A stretch of 64,000 nt of DNA, taken from Pantoea sp. IMH. GTDB lineage: Bacteria; Pseudomonadota; Gammaproteobacteria; Enterobacterales; Enterobacteriaceae. The position numbers were made by a program, and so were the translations under genes. The notes below the pieces were generated by a model. It saw nothing but the letters and a program-made list of their open reading frames with translations. It was not told the origin of the DNA and ran no database searches. Numbering within the stretch: the stretch's first letter is position 1; every line of letters begins with the position of its first letter. This document shows, one piece after another, positions 26,393-35,786 of the stretch. The stretch covers positions 220,540 to 284,539 of the forward strand of contig NZ_JFGT01000007.1 of the NCBI RefSeq assembly GCF_000599885.1, read 5' to 3'.

Positions 26393-29300
26393 TTAAAACG
26401 TCCAGCGGACGCCTGCGTTGTAGTGCCAGCCTTTGGCACCGTTTCCGTCGATCTCTTTGCGGTAATCCGCTTCGGCATAGAGTGAAACGTCATTCCTGAA
26501 TGTTGTGGTGCCCCCCACGCCGACGTCCCACATCTGGCCGAGTTTTCCGCTGGTAAATGCCTGGCTGCTATTGCTGTCGGCGGCGCCAATCTGAGTTTTC
26601 GCCGCGCCGCCCCAACTGTGGTAATAATTGGTCCGGATGTAGGGCGTATACTGGCGCTGGCCCTCATCCTGCCACGTCTGTTCCATCCGTGCGCCAAGAC
26701 GACCCACGGTCTGGTCATAATCCCCGTACGAAACAAAAGTCCGGTCACGGTCGGTGAAACTGTCCAGATTGACTTGCAGATAGGTCAGCTGCGCCTGCGG
26801 TTCAATGCGTAACCCATTACTGAACGTAAACGGATAGCCCGACTCCAGCGAAGCGGTCCAGCCCTTACCCTTCGGCGACGCCACCGCTTTCTGACGCGCA
26901 ATATCGGTTTCGCCACGATGCCAGTTCCACGCCAGCGAGCCATCAACATATAAGCCGCTGTTGCGTTGCCAGGTACCGTAAAGCGCCAGACTGTCGCTGT
27001 CAAAAGCGGTCGAGCTGTAACCATCTGCGGCGTGCGGACGAATCCGCGTATTGCCGCGCGTATAGGCGATGCCGCCGCGCAGACTCTCCTGCGCCCCGTC
27101 TATCCGGACAAGGTTGCCGCCAAGTTGCACGGCGCTGTAGTCAAGATCGACGTCATAACCGTAATCGCTCAGCCCCCGATCGCTCTGATATTTCAGGTTC
27201 GAGCCCAGGTAACGAATAAACATCTCACCGCTGGCCGCATCAGAAGTTGCCTGCTGATGACGTAACTCGCCAAGGCGTTTATGCAGATCGTCGGTGGTCA
27301 TCAGCTGGTAATACGCCAGGCCAACGGGGGTGGAAAGATATGAGGGTACCTGTGGTGTGACGGCGGGTCGGGCGGCGGTCCTGTCGCTGCCGGTCTGAGG
27401 CTGACACAGCGAGCCATCTTCGCAGACGAAGGTGTTAGCAAGGCGGTAATCCCAGAAATCATCGCCGTTGCCGCTGAGCTGACGCTGGCTGGCGTCGCTA
27501 CTGCCAGGCGCAAAGCTATAAAGGCTGTATTGCCATGGTCCTGATGCCACATAGCCCCGACTCAGGGCAAAGCTACCTGCAGTGGCGCTGCCTGAAACCT
27601 GAGCCAGCGTAACCCCTTCCGTCGCGGCGATGATACCGTCGCGATTGTTATCCATTAAAGGGGCGCCGGTCAGCGCGTCTTCGATAAGCGTGGTACCGCT
27701 GACATTACCATTGACGCGCATGGCATCACTCTGCGTGGCCGCTGAATTGAGCCGCAGGCGACCAGTAGCCGAAACCAGATCGCCGTTGATGGTCAGCGTA
27801 TCATCCGCCGCATTGCCGCCGTTGGTCAGATCCAGCGTACCGGCGTTATTAACCACGAGGGAGGTATTTGTTGCCCCTTGCAGCTGTGGATTAACGCCAT
27901 TCCCGGCAAATAGCGTCGAGCGCCTGTCAACGTTAATGGTACTGTGCGCCAGCTTGATGTCGTCCGTTAAGGTCCATTCTGTATTATAGAAGTTGAGCGT
28001 GCTCCAGCCCGCGCCAAGGTTAGTACCTTTACGCCTATCATCATCAGCGAATGAACCGCCGCGCGCCCTGATTTCATTCAGATTCAGCGTGCTCCCTTCC
28101 CCATTTTCGGTCGTGATGTGACGGGTGTTTACCAGGCTGACATTCTGCACCGTAGCGACATTATTTATGCCGCTGCCCATCGTCAGGCTACCCTCAAGCG
28201 TTCCGCCAGAGACAAGCAGTGAATCAGTGCCGTTGCCGGTATCGACATCACCGATCACTTTTCCTTCCAGCAGGGCGATGACGTCGCTGGTCGCACCGCC
28301 AGCGACGACCACAGTGTCTGGATTCGGTGCGGTAATCGTGCCTTCATTAATAAACACTGACTCGCCACCGCGCAGATCGATGATAGGTGCCACCACACTT
28401 TGTGAAACGATCGTGCCCTGGTTAATCACCTGGCTGGCCGTGCTGGTGACAATCGCCGGGCCGCCGTTGGCCGCCTGAATATCGATAGTGCCGCCAGCAA
28501 TTACCCTGCCGGTCGTGTTAGCACTTATGCCAGTACCTTCACCGGGAACCACGATCGTATATCCCTGTCCGATAAACAGATCGTTACTGGTCGTCGAGCC
28601 ATCTTCATGGGCAAACAGATAACCGGTCCCGCCGCTGCCGACGTAAATCTGTGCGCTGCCACCCGCATCGAACGAAACCGCCGAACGGATACCGGCACCG
28701 CGTCCCGTTTCAAGCCGGACATTTTGCAGCGCTATCCCGTCAGTTTCAGCACGGTTATTGATCGCATTGCCGCTACCGTAAGCGCCAAGCGTAATGTCGC
28801 TGGCCTGAAACCATTGCGCCCCGCTATCAAGCAGTAAGCCATCCGCGCTGCCGTTGGCGCTCAGCGTGCTGTAGCCCTGCCCGTCGCCATTAACTGACAA
28901 GCCTGCGCCGCTGCTGACGCGCAGCGCAGCGATGCCGTCATCAACACGCAGCGTGCTGTTATCAATCGGGTTGTAATAGCCATAACCGCTGGTGGCATCA
29001 ATACCGATGCCCGATGCCACACGCACACTACCAAGGTTGAGAAAAGTACCGCCATCATGCACGCGGGCGCCGGTGCTGTCAGGACCGGTTAACGCCACCA
29101 CGCCCTGATACTGATTAAAGATTGCGCCATAGTTGCTGACGTCAAATGCCGTGATATTGCTGCCGTTTCCGGTAATCTGGGAAGCGGCATAGATTGTGGC
29201 CCTGTCTCCTGCACTTACCGCGCCAGTGGTATTGTTACCATTGAGCACAATAGCGTTGCCGATAATCGCCTCCCCGAGATCGTAAACGCGTATCGCCGCC

Positions 29301-32300
29301 GCGCCGCTGCCGTTAACGTTATAAACATCGCTACGGTAGATGAGTGAGCCCTCACCGGAGACGGAAACCCCAGTACTGTCGGCACCGTTCAGCGTCACAG
29401 TGCCCGGCTGTAGTGCATAAAAATCACCGCCGTTACTGAGCTGGTACAAGGTGGAACCGCTGGTGCTGACGTTCGTGTTGCCGCCGTTGCTAAATATAAT
29501 GCTGTTTCCGCCCGTGACCCGATAACCGACCTGATTATCATTATTGAATACCAAATTACTGGCAGACCCCGTGTAGATCTCTGCATTACCGGCGACAAGC
29601 GCGCCGACAGCATGCTCACCGTAGAGATTAATGGTGCCGTTCTGGTTAAGCACAGCCCGCTCGCCGCTCGCTACCGCACCATATGTCGGCTGAGCGCTGT
29701 CAGAGGTGCCGTAAGCGTTCAGCGTCCCGCTGTTAGTGATCTCGGTGGGGACCGTATTGTCTTCGGCGAACGCATATCCCTGCGAATATAAACCGATGCC
29801 GCCACGCATCACGCTGATATCGCCGCTGTTGGTCACTTTGGCACCATAGCGTGCGGCAATGCCGGTTGCACCTTCACCGCCTAACGTAATATCGCCAGTG
29901 TTAACCAGCCTCCCCTGCGCCAGCGCCAGCAGGCCAAGCTGTGAGTTTGCCAGACCGCTGATGGCGGCGTGGTTTGTCAGTAATGTGCCGGCATCAGAAG
30001 CCTCATCCGGATTAATAACGTAGCCGCGCAGATCGTGCTTATCACCATCAACCATGGCTGCGCTGGCGCCTTCTCCCGTCAGGCGAAACCGGGTGCCCGC
30101 ATCAATTGTGCCCTGGGCACCGCCTTCAATCTTCACGCCCGTTCCGTAGGCGCCGATAGTAAACGTCGCGCCATCAGTGAAAATATCGCTCTCTTTGCCA
30201 CTACCGACGATGCCAGTCGCGCCAGGCGCATTAAGCGAAAGCGTCATATTTCCGGCACTAAAATCCGCACCGTCGAGTAAACGGAATAAGGTGCCATTTC
30301 GGCTGGCGGTGACATAGCTGCCGTGAGCGGGCAGATTGATAGTGGCATCCGGGCCCGTGATGAAAAAACTGATCTGATGCTGGCCGTCCGCCGAATGCGG
30401 CACCGCGCTGGCCGCCACGTTAACGGTGGCATTTCCTTCTGCGCGTACGCCGATAGCCGCGTTGCCGTTGAGATTAATCGGCCCACTCAGCGCTGCTTTC
30501 GCCATGCCTCCGCCCTCGCCGGTTACCCAGACAGCGGTATTATGAGTGCCGCCAGCGGCATCAGCATTGCCGTTGACGTTTATCGTTCCCGTCGAATAGG
30601 CGCTGGCGCTGTTGCCCTGCGTGGCGAGCACCTTGATCCCGATGCCGTTCTCACCGTTGAGGTTGATCGTTCCGGCGTTGCCAACGCCGCCTCCCTTGCC
30701 AGCATTGACCGCCAGCAGGGAGATATTTTCCGCCGGTTGTATCTGCGCCCGTCCGTTGACATCGATTATGCCGTTATTGCGCGTTACGGCATTTGGGCCC
30801 GCCTCAACGCGCATTCCGACGGCGTTCTGCACTCCGGAGCCGATGACGATGCGACCGTTATTGATGGCGCTGGTGTCAAGGATCTGGCGGATACCGCTGA
30901 CGCCGCCGCTCAGGTTAACGGCGACATCCTGCGTAGTGTCCTGCTTATGGTTTTGTGGTGAGCGGCCAATATAAATCGTGCCATCTTCCGCATTAATAAA
31001 GCTGCCTTCACCACTGAAACTGACTCCTGCTGCCGAACTGTCGTTTCTGACATCCGCAATGCCGACATTGATATTGCCATGATTTATTGCGCTGCCGTTA
31101 CCGAGCCAAATCGCATCGCTTCCCCACGCGGAAGGTGCATCCCCCACCGCAAGATTGATCACCCCATTATTGGTAAACTGACTGCCAGAAACGACCGCCA
31201 CGGCTTTGCCTGTATAGCCCAGCGTGCTGGTGTCCACGCCTTCACCGTCTGCGTGATTGAGGAAACCGGCGTTGATCACACCGTTGTTAATGCCGTTGCT
31301 GCCGTTAAGCAACTCCAGTCCTCTGCTTTCTGACTGCACTGGCCCTGTGGTGGCGAGCTTGCCGTCAACGATCGCTGTTGCACCATTGCTGGCGCGAACT
31401 GCCGCACTACCGCTGTTCACCACCTCAAGCGTTTTACCGCTGGAGATCTTCACGCTGGCGCCAGGGCCATCGGCATGCAATACCACCTGGTCACCGGTTG
31501 GCTGCGCCACTTCATCGTCTGAATTATCACTGCTCATACGATAAACCACGCTGCCTTCGGACAGAGAAAAAGCTTTGTGAAACTCGTAGCTGTAATCGTC
31601 CTGGGTAATATACCCGTTTACAAGTTGATTAATTAACCAGTCGTTATAATCGCGCAGTTCATTAAGGCTGGTCACAGTAAACGTACTGATCCCTTCGGCC
31701 GTAGTGACGGTGAAAATGCCGGTATAGTGCACCACGTTGTCCATGTTATACGCCAGCCGATCGCCACCATAAGGCGGTACGGCAGCGGTAAAGGTAATAC
31801 GGTTGTCAGAATTCCAGTTCAGGTGCCCGCGCTTTGAAGCGGTAAAGAGTTGACTCTGCTTGGCGGCCATTGACCAGCTATTGGTGGCAGAGTGCGTCGC
31901 TGCGCCCTGCTGGCCGATATCAACGTTAATGATGCCATTACTGACCGACGCCACCCGGGCGTCGATATACTGTCTGTCTTCGACATCATAATAATCAGGC
32001 ACTTCTCTGTCAGGGTTCACCATAGGTAAATCAGCAAAGGCTGAGCTGTCATAGATGGTATAGGACTTATAGGTATTATTTTCGTAATCAGGAATGATGA
32101 CACTTAAGTTTTGCTGCCCGACATTAAGGCGTTGCTGCCCCGTCAGATTATCATTGATAATCCGGCCTGTGCGTTGCAAATCGCCCAGCGTCACGCGGGT
32201 CGCCCCGCTTTCGCCCGGGGCAAACTGCGGCAGCCCGTTTAATAGCTGAGTGCTGCCATTACACAGGCAATACACGCCCGCTTTATAATCATTATTTTCA

Positions 32301-32401
32301 GGCGCATAGGGTTTTAATATCGCCGCCGATGCGCTTAATACCGGAAAAAGCATACCTTGCGCAGCAATAAGGCCCAGAAGCACAGGATTTAATTTAAACA
32401 C
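26393..32401 (-). CDS. Very large type V autotransporter (2002 aa)
   Basis: This is a surface-exposed, self-secreted protein. A signal peptide (about 1-27, FKLNPVLLGLIAAQGML then SASAA) precedes a passenger of about 1650 residues rich in Asn/Gly/Ser. The passenger has many degenerate units of about 20-25 residues (NNGVINL, NSGTLNAYG, GAQGTIDAG) that predict a right-handed beta-helix. A 12-strand autotransporter barrel fills the last ~270 residues and ends WHYNAGVRWTF with a terminal Phe as needed for BAM recognition. The start is GTG at 32401, with GAGGAAA 9 bases upstream. Only a few cysteines lie near the N-terminus (YCLCNGS). No protease motif was recognised; adhesion or aggregation is a guess. 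Confidence 0.93.
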   Translation of the reverse strand: MFKLNPVLLGLIAAQGMLFPVLSASAAILKPYAPENNDYKAGVYCLCNGSTQLLNGLPQFAPGESGATRVTLGDLQRTGRIINDNLTGQQRLNVGQQNLSVIIPDYENNTYKSYTIYDSSAFADLPMVNPDREVPDYYDVEDRQYIDARVASVSNGIINVDIGQQGAATHSATNSWSMAAKQSQLFTASKRGHLNWNSDNRITFTAAVPPYGGDRLAYNMDNVVHYTGIFTVTTAEGISTFTVTSLNELRDYNDWLINQLVNGYITQDDYSYEFHKAFSLSEGSVVYRMSSDNSDDEVAQPTGDQVVLHADGPGASVKISSGKTLEVVNSGSAAVRASNGATAIVDGKLATTGPVQSESRGLELLNGSNGINNGVINAGFLNHADGEGVDTSTLGYTGKAVAVVSGSQFTNNGVINLAVGDAPSAWGSDAIWLGNGSAINHGNINVGIADVRNDSSAAGVSFSGEGSFINAEDGTIYIGRSPQNHKQDTTQDVAVNLSGGVSGIRQILDTSAINNGRIVIGSGVQNAVGMRVEAGPNAVTRNNGIIDVNGRAQIQPAENISLLAVNAGKGGGVGNAGTINLNGENGIGIKVLATQGNSASAYSTGTINVNGNADAAGGTHNTAVWVTGEGGGMAKAALSGPINLNGNAAIGVRAEGNATVNVAASAVPHSADGQHQISFFITGPDATINLPAHGSYVTASRNGTLFRLLDGADFSAGNMTLSLNAPGATGIVGSGKESDIFTDGATFTIGAYGTGVKIEGGAQGTIDAGTRFRLTGEGASAAMVDGDKHDLRGYVINPDEASDAGTLLTNHAAISGLANSQLGLLALAQGRLVNTGDITLGGEGATGIAARYGAKVTNSGDISVMRGGIGLYSQGYAFAEDNTVPTEITNSGTLNAYGTSDSAQPTYGAVASGERAVLNQNGTINLYGEHAVGALVAGNAEIYTGSASNLVFNNDNQVGYRVTGGNSIIFSNGGNTNVSTSGSTLYQLSNGGDFYALQPGTVTLNGADSTGVSVSGEGSLIYRSDVYNVNGSGAAAIRVYDLGEAIIGNAIVLNGNNTTGAVSAGDRATIYAASQITGNGSNITAFDVSNYGAIFNQYQGVVALTGPDSTGARVHDGGTFLNLGSVRVASGIGIDATSGYGYYNPIDNSTLRVDDGIAALRVSSGAGLSVNGDGQGYSTLSANGSADGLLLDSGAQWFQASDITLGAYGSGNAINNRAETDGIALQNVRLETGRGAGIRSAVSFDAGGSAQIYVGSGGTGYLFAHEDGSTTSNDLFIGQGYTIVVPGEGTGISANTTGRVIAGGTIDIQAANGGPAIVTSTASQVINQGTIVSQSVVAPIIDLRGGESVFINEGTITAPNPDTVVVAGGATSDVIALLEGKVIGDVDTGNGTDSLLVSGGTLEGSLTMGSGINNVATVQNVSLVNTRHITTENGEGSTLNLNEIRARGGSFADDDRRKGTNLGAGWSTLNFYNTEWTLTDDIKLAHSTINVDRRSTLFAGNGVNPQLQGATNTSLVVNNAGTLDLTNGGNAADDTLTINGDLVSATGRLRLNSAATQSDAMRVNGNVSGTTLIEDALTGAPLMDNNRDGIIAATEGVTLAQVSGSATAGSFALSRGYVASGPWQYSLYSFAPGSSDASQRQLSGNGDDFWDYRLANTFVCEDGSLCQPQTGSDRTAARPAVTPQVPSYLSTPVGLAYYQLMTTDDLHKRLGELRHQQATSDAASGEMFIRYLGSNLKYQSDRGLSDYGYDVDLDYSAVQLGGNLVRIDGAQESLRGGIAYTRGNTRIRPHAADGYSSTAFDSDSLALYGTWQRNSGLYVDGSLAWNWHRGETDIARQKAVASPKGKGWTASLESGYPFTFSNGLRIEPQAQLTYLQVNLDSFTDRDRTFVSYGDYDQTVGRLGARMEQTWQDEGQRQYTPYIRTNYYHSWGGAAKTQIGAADSNSSQAFTSGKLGQMWDVGVGGTTTFRNDVSLYAEADYRKEIDGNGAKGWHYNAGVRWTF

Positions 32402-32932
32402 CGTATTTTCCTCAACAGAGAAAAGGCAAAGCCCGAAAGCACGCAGCGTGCAGTTTCAGGCGTCATTAAAGGCATTAAAATTGACGGAGAAGAGTGGAGT
32501 TTGAATGCAATGAATCACATCACTTTGCTAAATTAAAATCCAGCAGGACTTAACAGTCAGCCTCATAGAAAAAGACTTTTAAGACTAATCGCGTAAAAAA
32601 AGCAGTAAGCGTGGATCTGAATTAATATTCTTATCAATTAAATATCAATTATATAGAATCTATTAAAGCACCTGCATTTACTGAATTTGATTTAGGTTTG
32701 CATCAGAAGAGAAGCGTGAGTTTTTAGTTATCGTTAAAACTGGACCTGAAACCTTAACGGACTTTTTTTATTTTCTTTGCGAAAAGAATTCCACCACTCT
32801 CCCTACCGGCGGGACTGCTATACGGATAATACCGGCCAGCGCCCTGGCCCTGGAATGAATCTGTGATGGTGGACGCCGGAAGGTATCTCTTATCGATCGG
32901 AGAGGTGAATGGGAATAGCGGGAGCCTGAATA
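32402..32932. other. Intergenic region between the autotransporter and umuC
   Basis: The 531 bases are AT-rich near 32500-32790 and should hold the autotransporter promoter. The plus-strand frame 32863-33147 is antisense to the umuC end and not a gene. No further feature is recognised. Confidence 0.5.
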
Positions 32933-34195
32933 TTACTTTGCGACAGGAAGGTCTGAATATTTTGTTGTGTACGCTGGAGAGAGCATCTCACGCTTCATTG
33001 ACCATGTTTTCTGAATCCCTTGTCCTGCGAACCATAATTTCCCTTTGCCACTCTGGTTCAGGCCGTCAACGACACGCATCAGCGCCTCACTGTTTGCCTG
33101 AGGTTTACATTCGTCAAAAAGATTCAGTTGGGATACACCCTGACTGAAGAAGTCACCCAGAATCACACCCGCTTTCATATAGCGATGGCCATCCAGCCAG
33201 ATGCGATCGAGCGCATCCATCGCCATACGAATGATATCGCGCGTATCGTTTGAAGGTGTCAGCAATGTCCCCATCGCCTGATTGCCGTAAAAGATCTCAC
33301 CTGGCGTGTGCGGGCTGGTCCGGATAAATACGGCTATCTGTCTGCAATACTGTTTTTCACGCCGAAGTTTTTCAGCGGCTCGTTCTGCGTAAGCGCACAC
33401 CGCCTGCCGCATATCACTGTACTCCGTGATACGTGAGCCGAACGAGCGCGAACAGACGATCTGCTGTTTGGCTGGGGCGAATTCTTCCAGTGTAAGGCAG
33501 GGTTCCCCGCGCAGCTCACGAACGGTTCGTTCCAGTACAACGTTAAAATGCTTGCGGATAAGAGAGGTGCTTTGCTCCGCAAGATCTTTCGCCGTCATGA
33601 TGCCCATCGCATTCAGTTTCTTGCTGATGCGCCGGCCCACTCCCCACACCTCCTCCACCGGCACCAGCGCCATCAGCTTCTGTTGGCGTTCACTATTCGA
33701 CAAGTCCAGTACGCCGCCCGTCTTCGTCCACTTTTTCGCGGCATGATTGGCAAGTTTAGCTAAGGTTTTTGTCGGCGCGATACCGACGCCGACCGTCAGA
33801 TGCGTATCGCGCTTCACCCGCGCCCGAATCTCGCGACCGTAATCCTCCAGCCCCCGGCCATGATGAACGCCCCTCAGGTCCATAAAAGCTTCATCAATTG
33901 AATAGATTTCGACAGACGGTGCCATATTTTCAAGCGTGGTCATCACTCTGCTACTCATATCCGCATACAGCGTATAGTTAGAGCTAAACACATGGATTTG
34001 ATGCTTTTTTATTTCATCTTTAAGCTTGAAGTAAGGTGCGCCCATGGGGATGTTGAGCCTTTTTACTTCTTCGCTCCGCGCAATTATGCAGCCGTCGTTA
34101 TTACTCAGGACGATAATCGCTTTACCGCGCAAGTCAGGCCGGAAAACGGCTTCGCAGCTCGCATAGAACACATTCACATCCACCAGGGCAAACAT
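32933..34195 (-). CDS. umuC: DNA polymerase V catalytic subunit UmuC
   Basis: This is a Y-family translesion polymerase acting with UmuD'2 and RecA. The 420-residue product (E. coli 422) begins MFALVDVNVFYASCEAVF with the catalytic Asp in the first motif, and the second acidic pair is in YSIDEAFMDL. The clamp-binding motif QLNLF lies near residue 358. The start overlaps the umuD stop by one base (TGATG), so the pair is translationally coupled under one LexA box. No lesions are seen. Confidence 0.97.
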   Translation of the reverse strand: MFALVDVNVFYASCEAVFRPDLRGKAIIVLSNNDGCIIARSEEVKRLNIPMGAPYFKLKDEIKKHQIHVFSSNYTLYADMSSRVMTTLENMAPSVEIYSIDEAFMDLRGVHHGRGLEDYGREIRARVKRDTHLTVGVGIAPTKTLAKLANHAAKKWTKTGGVLDLSNSERQQKLMALVPVEEVWGVGRRISKKLNAMGIMTAKDLAEQSTSLIRKHFNVVLERTVRELRGEPCLTLEEFAPAKQQIVCSRSFGSRITEYSDMRQAVCAYAERAAEKLRREKQYCRQIAVFIRTSPHTPGEIFYGNQAMGTLLTPSNDTRDIIRMAMDALDRIWLDGHRYMKAGVILGDFFSQGVSQLNLFDECKPQANSEALMRVVDGLNQSGKGKLWFAGQGIQKTWSMKREMLSPAYTTKYSDLPVAK

Positions 34196-34614
34196 CAGCG
34201 ACTTATCGTTTTAATAACATGTTTCACCACCCCGAAGATTTCAAACTGATCGGGGTCGGTAATCGGGATAATGGCATGTGCCGGATTCATGGGCTTAAGG
34301 TGCAGAAAAGGTTTTATCATGAGCTGTTTGACAGTGAACTCGCCTGAAAACGCCGCCACAATGATATCCCCGTGCCCGACTTTCAGTGAGCTGTCGACCA
34401 CCAGCATATCCCCTTCGTTAATCCCCCCGTCAATCATGGCGTCACCGCTGACCCGGATGAAATAGGTTGAGCTTGGATGGCTCACAAGCAACGTGTTCAG
34501 ATCGAGGCGCTGCTCAATGTAGTCCTGTGCCGGTGAGGGAAAACCGCAAGGAACCCGCTCACTGTACAAAGGCAAGGCTAACGCGCGGATTTCCGCAGGA
34601 TTGAAAAACTCCAT
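34195..34614 (-). CDS. umuD: UmuD subunit of DNA polymerase V, lacking the catalytic serine
   Basis: UmuD normally cleaves itself after Cys24 on RecA filaments to give active UmuD'. The 139-residue product starts MEFFNPAEIRALALPLYSER, keeps the cleavage site VPC-GFPSP (Cys23-Gly24) and the lysine of GEFTVKQL, but residue 59 is Ala (VSGDAMIDGG) where E. coli has Ser60 (GDSM). The codon is a clear GCC. In E. coli, S60A abolishes self-cleavage, so this protein may stay uncleaved, be cut in trans, or work as full-length UmuD. The ATG at 34614 is chosen over an upstream ATG at 34659, which lies inside the LexA box region. Confidence 0.93.
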   Translation of the reverse strand: MEFFNPAEIRALALPLYSERVPCGFPSPAQDYIEQRLDLNTLLVSHPSSTYFIRVSGDAMIDGGINEGDMLVVDSSLKVGHGDIIVAAFSGEFTVKQLMIKPFLHLKPMNPAHAIIPITDPDQFEIFGVVKHVIKTISR

Positions 34615-34634
34615 GACAATCGTCCCAATCAATA

Positions 34635-34650
34635 CTGTATATATAAACAG
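34635..34650 (-). promoter_or_regulatory. LexA (SOS) box of umuDC
   Basis: CTGTATATATAAACAG is a CTG-N10-CAG operator with an AT-rich core, matching the LexA consensus. It lies 21-36 bases upstream of the umuD start at 34614 and covers the promoter region. Confidence 0.93.
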
Positions 34651-34733
34651 TATTATCAATTTATAATTGAGATCAAGTTAATTTCTGGAAATTTTAGTGA
34701 AGGCGTTGGCGAGCAAGGATATTTAGTTAACCG

Positions 34734-34752
34734 GCCCGGCGCATGGCCGGGC
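34734..34752 (-). terminator. Possible terminator after the small SOS gene
   Basis: GCCCGGC (34734-34740) pairs with GCCGGGC (34746-34752) across a 5-base loop, about 100 bases past the stop at 34855. No clean U-tract follows on the minus strand, so the call is weak. Confidence 0.4.
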
Positions 34753-34854
34753 GAAATGGATAAATATTGTGCGACAGCAACAGGAAATAACCCTGCCGGT
34801 CTGGCGGGCCGTTTATTTTATGAACACGCTGTTCATCCTGAAATGCATTTTTTT

Positions 34855-35088
34855 TTACCCGTTTGGGTTAAAAACCTGAAACAGACGCGCCTCTCCATCA
34901 GAGGGAGAGATATCGCGAAAGGTCGTCGTATGCGTCTCAATCCATGTGTTGGCAGCGCGAAGCGTGTAATGCCAGTTAAGGCGGCCCAGCTCTTTTACAA
35001 AGTCGACAGTACTGATGGTGTAGCGTCCGGCGATATCGCGCTTAATCGCCCGTCTGAAAGCAAACATAATTTCATAGTCACGAGGCAT
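34855..35088 (-). CDS. Small SOS-controlled protein of unknown function
   Basis: The 77-residue basic protein begins MPRDYEIMFAFRRAIKRDIA and continues GRYTISTVDFVKELGRLNWH, with IETHTTTFRDISPSDGEARL near the end. The first half looks like a helical, possibly nucleic-acid-binding unit. I do not recognise the family; a phage origin is possible. The frame is open from 35193, but tandem ATGs (35091, 35088) follow GGGAG, and a perfect LexA box (35110-35125) sits just upstream and would be internal to a longer frame. It lies upstream of umuDC on the same strand, with its own operator. Confidence 0.75.
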   Translation of the reverse strand: MPRDYEIMFAFRRAIKRDIAGRYTISTVDFVKELGRLNWHYTLRAANTWIETHTTTFRDISPSDGEARLFQVFNPNG

Positions 35089-35109
35089 CATCTGCACTCC
35101 CGCAATTAA

Positions 35110-35125
35110 CTGTATATTAATACAG
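35110..35125 (-). promoter_or_regulatory. LexA (SOS) box upstream of the small gene
   Basis: CTGTATATTAATACAG is CTG-N10-CAG with a palindromic AT-rich core, close to the LexA consensus. It lies 19 bases before the ATG at 35091, where a promoter and leader are expected. Confidence 0.92.
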
Positions 35126-35745
35126 TAGTATCGATCGACTATGCCGCACAATACGCAGCCTGCAACAAAATTGTAAAGTCTCTGATTATTCATGAAAATA
35201 ATTGTTGAGGCGGTTTATCTGGGAAGGCATCTTTGATGCGGCGGTCAGTCAGATGAGCAACCAGAGAGGCGTCGTCGGCCGGGCTGCGAAGACCCCTGGC
35301 AGCATGGTTTGGTTTTGATATTAAGCGAAGGTAACGCTGTACAGATTATTAACGTCAGGCGGTTTATCGGCGCCCTTACCGTTACCTGTCCTGATACAAG
35401 CGGGACGCAAGTAGGATTCATCATATAGTCACGTGTTAACGCCCGCTTAATACTCATTATAAAACGGCTACTGTTTTTATCCCTGTCGATACGTTAGCCC
35501 AATTAATGATATTCAGACGTATGACTGCTTATTGTGCGCAGGATAAATATTCAATTTGCCTTAATTCCGCTCATTAGCGGTAATCATCGCAGCAGAGGGA
35601 TAAACTTTATAGGGCGTTACCGGCGCTCGCTTTAAATTCATCCACCCCACGCGGGCGATGTACACCATGATGAAAAGATCCCGCCTTATAACCGGCAGAA
35701 TACGTTTAATTCTGCCCTGAAATTTAGGCTTTTCGCTTCGCCGGT
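35126..35745. other. Intergenic region between the SOS gene and nhaA
   Basis: About 620 bases hold no recognised gene. Open frames on the minus strand at 35245-35457 and 35561-35782 lack ribosome sites and protein-like composition. The NhaA terminator follows at 35746-35768. Confidence 0.5.
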
Positions 35746-35768
35746 AAAAACCCCGGGGGCCGGGGTTT
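35746..35768 (-). terminator. Rho-independent terminator after nhaA
   Basis: A 9-bp stem (AAACCCCGG, 35748-35756, with 35760-35768) has a 3-base loop and is followed on the minus strand by five T (35750-35746). It lies 19 bases past the nhaA stop. Confidence 0.85.
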
Positions 35769-35786
35769 CGATAAACCGTCAACGCA

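Noticed and set aside
35245..35782. Two short minus-strand frames between the SOS gene and nhaA
   Set aside because: No ribosome sites or homology seen; the second overlaps the nhaA terminator.
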